NCBI GenBank assembly: GCA_029939535.1
Contig: JAOZST010000165.1
Span: 1-8,351, forward strand
Length of the DNA stretch: 8,351 nt
Direction: 5' to 3'
DNA from: NBML01 sp029939535
GTDB lineage: Bacteria; Desulfobacterota; Desulfobacteria; Desulfobacterales; Desulfobacteraceae
The position numbers and the translations under genes are program-made. This document shows, one piece after another, positions 5,785 to 8,351 of the stretch (position 1 is its first letter; each line of letters begins with the position of its first letter). The notes under the pieces are model-generated. The model was not told the origin of the DNA. It ran no database searches and saw only the letters and a list, made by a program, of their open reading frames with translations.

Positions 5785-6450
5785 TCAAAGCAACCCAGCT
5801 TCTTTCTCATCCTCCTCCCATTCCCTGAGATAGGCATTTGCAGAAGCAAATTTAGATTTTCCCACGGGTTTTAACAAAACATAGCCCATATCCTCCAGGT
5901 TCTGTTCAAGCAAAATGAAAAAAGCCGTTTCCACGTTTTCCTTTTCCCGATCTTGCTTTTCCGAACCTAATTTTTCCGAACCATTATTTTTCCAACCATT
6001 ATTTTCCAAATTTTGTTTTGCATTCTGATCTTCCAGGCTGCTGGCTGGCCCTGATCTTTGCATTAAATCCTTTGCCTTTTCCATGACCAGGCCGGTCAAA
6101 TGCCCTTCCGGCACAAAAACCTCACTGACCAGGACGTTCCATTGTTCGGGAAAATGATTAATTTTCCAGGAGCTTAAACTCTCCGGTCGTAAAATACTTT
6201 TATTTTCCCGATTAAACGGTGCCCTGACAAAAGTCATTTTATTTTCATAAAAACCCATGAGTTCCTTTAGCAGCAGGGTTATATCATTGCCGAATATCCA
6301 CTCTTCAGGTTCCAGAAGTAATGGAGGAAATTCACTGCTGGTCAATGCGTATTTAAAAGGCCCCTTATCTTTCCAAAATTTTTTATAATCCCTTAGATTG
6401 GGCAATATCTGCCTTACATAAGCCGGCATATTCTTTTTTTCTTTTTTCAT
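5785..6450 (-). CDS. Hypothetical protein with pentapeptide-coding tandem repeat
   Basis: This 221-residue protein is one I do not recognise. The start at 6450 is well supported by GGGAGG five bases upstream. It has no signal peptide and no membrane segment, so it is probably cytoplasmic. Residues 1-30 are basic (MKKEKKNMPAYVRQ). The middle (about 49-130) contains EPEEWIFGNDITLLLKEL and is tryptophan- and proline-rich. Residues 149-173 are five 5-residue units of the type E/K-K/N-x-G/D-x made by a 15-bp DNA repeat, a hydrophilic and probably disordered linker. A last part (174-221) begins with VETAFFILLEQNLEDMGYVLL and ends with a very acidic tail WEEDEKEAGLL. It converges on the ATP-grasp gene (13 bases between stops) and shares a 113-base divergent region with the DUF362 gene. 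It may be lineage-restricted. Confidence 0.75.
   Translation of the reverse strand: MKKEKKNMPAYVRQILPNLRDYKKFWKDKGPFKYALTSSEFPPLLLEPEEWIFGNDITLLLKELMGFYENKMTFVRAPFNRENKSILRPESLSSWKINHFPEQWNVLVSEVFVPEGHLTGLVMEKAKDLMQRSGPASSLEDQNAKQNLENNGWKNNGSEKLGSEKQDREKENVETAFFILLEQNLEDMGYVLLKPVGKSKFASANAYLREWEEDEKEAGLL
5932..6006 (-). repeat. Five imperfect 15-bp tandem repeats inside a coding region
   Basis: On the coding strand the units are GAAAATAATGGTTGG, AAAAATAATGGTTCG, GAAAAATTAGGTTCG, GAAAAGCAAGATCGG and GAAAAGGAAAACGTG. They translate as ENNGW, KNNGS, EKLGS, EKQDR and EKENV (residues 149-173). Similarity falls off from the first units to the last. Because the unit is a multiple of three, loss or gain of copies keeps the frame, so copy number could vary between strains. 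Confidence 0.75.
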
Positions 6451-6497
6451 GGTTTCCTCCCTCGGGCATTTTCTACCAGGCTAAACTTTTTCAATCA

Positions 6498-6526
6498 TTG
6501 AATTTCCAGATAGAATACCGTATTTT
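6498..6526 (+). promoter_or_regulatory. Candidate promoter of the DUF362 gene
   Basis: TTGAAT (6498-6503) and TATTTT (6521-6526) are 17 bases apart, four of six matches each. Transcription would start near 6533, about 30 bases before ATG 6564. The match is modest and the region is AT-rich, so a chance hit is possible. Confidence 0.3.
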
Positions 6527-6551
6527 AAAAAATAATGCATACTTAATTGCC

Positions 6552-6557
6552 AAGGAG
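6552..6557 (+). promoter_or_regulatory. Ribosome-binding site fixing the DUF362 start
   Basis: AAGGAG lies six bases before ATG 6564, an ideal Shine-Dalgarno. A longer frame beginning with TTG at 6498 has no such signal and overlaps the likely promoter, so the ATG at 6564 is preferred. Confidence 0.8.
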
Positions 6558-6563
6558 TCAAAC

Positions 6564-7706
6564 ATGACCGCTGATGTATTTTTCATGGATCTCAATGCCA
6601 CATCCCGGGAAAATCTACCCCAGAAACTTTCCAGGCTGGTACTCAAGGCCGGGATTGAAGATATTCTGTCGGAAAATGATCTTACCGCCGTAAAAATTCA
6701 TTTTGGGGAGCAGGGCAATACCTCGTTCATACGACCTGTTTATATAAGAGAATTGATACAGACCATCCGTAAGACAAAGGCAGCTCCTTTCCTTACCGAT
6801 GCCAATACCCTCTATGTGGGCACCCGGTCCGATTCTGTCTCCCATATAAAGACTGCCATTGAAAATGGATTTTCCTATTCTTCCATGGATGGAGCGCCCA
6901 TAATTATTGCTGACGGACTTTTTGGAAAAAGTGAAACCCCGGTGACCTTAGATCTGAAAAACTGCAGCAAAGCTTATATTGGAGCAGAAATTATAAATGC
7001 AAACGCCCTGGTATCTGTGGCCCATTTCAAGGGACATGAGTTGTCAGGATTCGGAGGCACCCTTAAAAACCTGGGCATGGGATGTGCTTCCCGCAGGGGT
7101 AAACTCGAGCAGCATTCCAATGTCAGTCCCAAAATCAAACGGAAAACCTGTATTGGATGTGCTGAATGTGCAAACCACTGCCCTGGCAATGCCATTTACC
7201 TTGAAAATAAAAAGGCCTATATCAAAAAAGATCTCTGTATCGGGTGTGCCGAATGTATTGTACGGTGTCCCACAGAATCAATAAATATCAGCTGGAATCA
7301 GACCATACCGGTTTTCATGGAAAAAATGATGGAATATACCCTTGGAGTCCTGAAAAATAAAACTGGAAAAAGCCTTTTTATTAATTTCATCACAGACATT
7401 GCTCCCAAATGCGATTGCCTGCCCTATTCTGAGTCTCCCATTGTCAGTGATATCGGAGTTGTGGCGTCCATGGACCCTGTGGCCATTGACCAGGCCAGCG
7501 CAGACCTTGTCAATGGCCAGAGGGCTTTACCAGATTCGGTTCTGGCCACAAACCTCAATCCAGGGGAGGATAAATTCAAGGGTCTATACCCCTCTGTGGA
7601 CTGGGAACACCAGCTTGATTATGCCCAGAAAATAGGCATTGGAACACGGGACTATAACCTCATAAAAATGGAGACACTGTCCTATAAAAAAACCAATGGA
7701 CACTAA
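6564..7706 (+). CDS. DUF362 protein with two [4Fe-4S] ferredoxin motifs
   Basis: The 380-residue protein has a DUF362 fold with a bacterial ferredoxin insert. The N-terminal part contains VKIHFGEQGNTSFIRP (residues 43-58), LTDANTLYVGTR (77-88) and VAHFKGHELSGFGGTLKNLG (152-171), all characteristic of DUF362. Two cysteine motifs follow: Cys196-x2-Cys199-x2-Cys202-x3-Cys206-Pro (CIGCAECANHCP) and Cys225-x2-Cys228-x2-Cys231-x3-Cys235-Pro (CIGCAECIVRCP), each expected to hold a [4Fe-4S] cluster. The last third (SDIGVVASMDPVAIDQASADL, 295-315, listed here in parts) returns to the DUF362 fold, with the conserved DPVAID. No signal peptide is seen, so it is probably a cytoplasmic electron-transfer protein of anaerobes. 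Its precise partner is unknown. The last dozen residues (ETLSYKKTNGH) look foreign to the family, and a J-domain fragment follows at once, so the 3' end may be rearranged. Confidence 0.9.
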   Translation: MTADVFFMDLNATSRENLPQKLSRLVLKAGIEDILSENDLTAVKIHFGEQGNTSFIRPVYIRELIQTIRKTKAAPFLTDANTLYVGTRSDSVSHIKTAIENGFSYSSMDGAPIIIADGLFGKSETPVTLDLKNCSKAYIGAEIINANALVSVAHFKGHELSGFGGTLKNLGMGCASRRGKLEQHSNVSPKIKRKTCIGCAECANHCPGNAIYLENKKAYIKKDLCIGCAECIVRCPTESINISWNQTIPVFMEKMMEYTLGVLKNKTGKSLFINFITDIAPKCDCLPYSESPIVSDIGVVASMDPVAIDQASADLVNGQRALPDSVLATNLNPGEDKFKGLYPSVDWEHQLDYAQKIGIGTRDYNLIKMETLSYKKTNGH

Positions 7707-7804
7707 AATTTGCAAGAAAACATCATCCGGACAAAGGCGGATCACATGAAAAATTTGTTGAGATCAACAATGCCTATGAAGTTTTGCTTAAAAAAATCAA
7801 ATAG
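7703..7804 (+). pseudogene. Truncated DnaJ J-domain fragment
   Basis: In a frame different from the DUF362 gene, 33 codons ending at TAG 7802-7804 read LKFARKHHPDKGG, then EKFVEINNAYEVLLKK. This is the second half of a J-domain: the end of helix II, the diagnostic HPD motif that stimulates Hsp70 (DnaK) ATPase, the GG that follows it, and helix III. The first half of the domain (helix I and most of helix II) is missing. The frame is closed by TAA at 7685-7687 and has no start codon or ribosome-binding site of its own. It overlaps the 3' end of the DUF362 gene by 4 bases and the 3' end of the convergent serine hydrolase fragment by 8 bases. It is probably the tail of a J-domain gene whose 5' part was lost by deletion. 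A frameshifted fusion is possible. Confidence 0.75.
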
Positions 7805-8165
7805 TCTTGGACTGAATCGAATCCAAAATCTGCCCTATAAATAGTTCATGATCCCAGGAATCATCATGGGTAACACCCAGCCGGACCACTACCACATCCC
7901 TTGACGGGATAACGGCAACGATCTGACCGTTGCCCCCCCAATAATATAAATCCCTGGGCAAAGAGGGGAATTTACGATTCTCCGGGTTATCCCGATCCCC
8001 GGCATTAAGCCAGAAATGGGCTCCATATTGCCCCATGGGTGCCTTTGGCGTGGGCCGGGTGGAATATGCAACCCAGCCGTCTGGCAAAATTTTCTCTCCA
8101 TCCCAGACACCATCATTTTTTAAAAGCAGACCAAATCTTGCCCAGTCCCTTGCCGTGGCAAACAT
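7797..8165 (-). pseudogene. 3' fragment of a beta-lactamase-like serine hydrolase
   Basis: The 122 residues from Met at 8165 to the TGA at 7799-7797 match the C-terminal third of class C beta-lactamase-family serine hydrolases of the 6-aminohexanoate-dimer hydrolase type, normally about 400 residues. Recognisable parts are MFATARDWARFGLLL (1-15), DGVWDGEKILPDGWV (18-32), GQYGAHFWLNAG (45-56), and YYWGGNGQIVAVIPSRDVVV (75-94), whose GGNGQ holds the place of the third active-site motif. The catalytic Ser-x-x-Lys and the Tyr-x-Asn are missing. The frame remains open upstream to about 8231, but those residues (YGKSKGTPLPVESCLKFN) do not match the family and run into the presumed insertion sequence, so the gene is cut near 8166-8175. 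The Met at 8165 is an internal one without a ribosome-binding site. The 5' part may lie on the other side of the element, outside the window. Confidence 0.75.
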
Positions 8166-8193
8166 ATTAAATTTTAAACAAGACTCTACCGGT

Positions 8194-8206
8194 AAGGGAG
8201 TCCCTT
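8194..8206. repeat. Short palindrome near presumed IS end
   Basis: AAGGGAGTCCCTT is an inverted repeat (AAGGG and CCCTT around AGT). It lies about 90 bases downstream of the transposase stop and about 30 from the border with the hydrolase fragment. It may be part of the element's end or a small hairpin. Confidence 0.45.
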
Positions 8207-8297
8207 TTGATTTACCATACTTGGATTTTTATCATAGATTCGCTACAGGCAAAAAATTACTATACACGATTTTTGAAAAGGGACTTAACGCCGATTA

Positions 8298-8351
8298 TCA
8301 CGAAAATATTTTCGATTGGGTTTTTGCGAGATTGCGGCTAAGTTGAATAAG
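8298..8351 (-). CDS. Possible transposase C-terminus (partial)
   Basis: Reading from the window edge, 17 codons give LIQLSRNLAKTQSKIFS and then stop at TGA 8300-8298, followed by TAA. Such a basic, helical tail is common at the C-terminus of DDE transposases of the IS4/IS1634/IS1380 type, and the non-coding tail after it fits an insertion-sequence end. With only 17 residues the family cannot be fixed, and a chance frame is possible. Confidence 0.35.
   Translation of the reverse strand, partial: LIQLSRNLAKTQSKIFS

Larger units (their letters stand above)
8166..8351 (-). mobile_element. End of a putative insertion sequence interrupting the serine hydrolase
   Basis: Homology to the serine hydrolase stops near 8166, and the following 186 bases differ in character: AT-rich, with no match to the hydrolase, a short palindrome at 8194-8206 and a transposase-like C-terminus ending at 8298. 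Together these suggest the right end of an insertion sequence lying mostly outside the window. The terminal inverted repeat and target duplication cannot be verified, because the other end is not present, so the exact border is uncertain by some 10-20 bases. Confidence 0.5.

Noticed and set aside
5772..5815. Terminator between the convergent ATP-grasp and hypothetical genes
   Set aside because: Only a 4-bp stem (AAGC/GCTT) and no T-run could be found in the 13-base gap and its edge.
6498..6563. Longer N-terminus of the DUF362 protein from a TTG start
   Set aside because: No ribosome-binding site at the TTG, while AAGGAG stands six bases before ATG 6564, where family similarity begins.
8035..8346. 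Plus-strand 103-codon frame spanning the hydrolase fragment and IS end
   Set aside because: It is the antisense of the hydrolase fragment and crosses an insertion border. The product resembles nothing known to me.

Overview
The window looks like chromosomal DNA of an anaerobic, moderately AT-rich bacterium, most likely a sulfate-reducing Desulfobacterota (Desulfobacteraceae-like). The basis is indirect: an IscA/HesB-like gene with an in-frame UGA in the selenocysteine position, several iron-sulfur proteins (a U32-like protein and a DUF362/ferredoxin protein), and the style of the galE and ATP-grasp proteins. No rRNA, tRNA or CRISPR was seen.

Left part (1-1243): a truncated minus-strand lipoprotein gene is followed by a stretch of about 390 bases without an intact gene. 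That stretch holds a decayed fragment of an RNase H-like exonuclease family gene and a strong bidirectional terminator. A minus-strand HesB-like selenoprotein gene (730-1044) follows. It has a UGA codon in frame, a SECIS-like hairpin just downstream of it, a good Shine-Dalgarno and a sigma70-type promoter.

Centre (1244-5771): four plus-strand genes are packed as one apparent operon, with a 4-bp overlap, a 3-bp gap and a 4-bp overlap. They encode a cysteine-rich U32-like TIM-barrel protein, UDP-glucose 4-epimerase (galE), a HEAT-repeat protein ending in an atypical receiver domain, and a RimK-type ATP-grasp ligase. No described system with this combination is known to me. The tight coupling suggests a shared process, but the sequence does not say which.

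Right part (5785-8351): an unrecognised minus-strand protein carries a run of 15-bp tandem repeats and converges on the operon. Divergent from it is a DUF362 protein with two [4Fe-4S] ferredoxin motifs. The end of the window is a scrapyard: the C-terminal half of a DnaJ J-domain lies directly behind the DUF362 gene, then comes the 3' part of a class C beta-lactamase-like serine hydrolase, whose 5' side is cut by what looks like the end of an insertion sequence with a transposase C-terminus running off the window.

The most solid unusual feature is the selenocysteine gene, which an ordinary annotation would split or call a pseudogene. The next most interesting are the four-gene operon and the three gene remnants.
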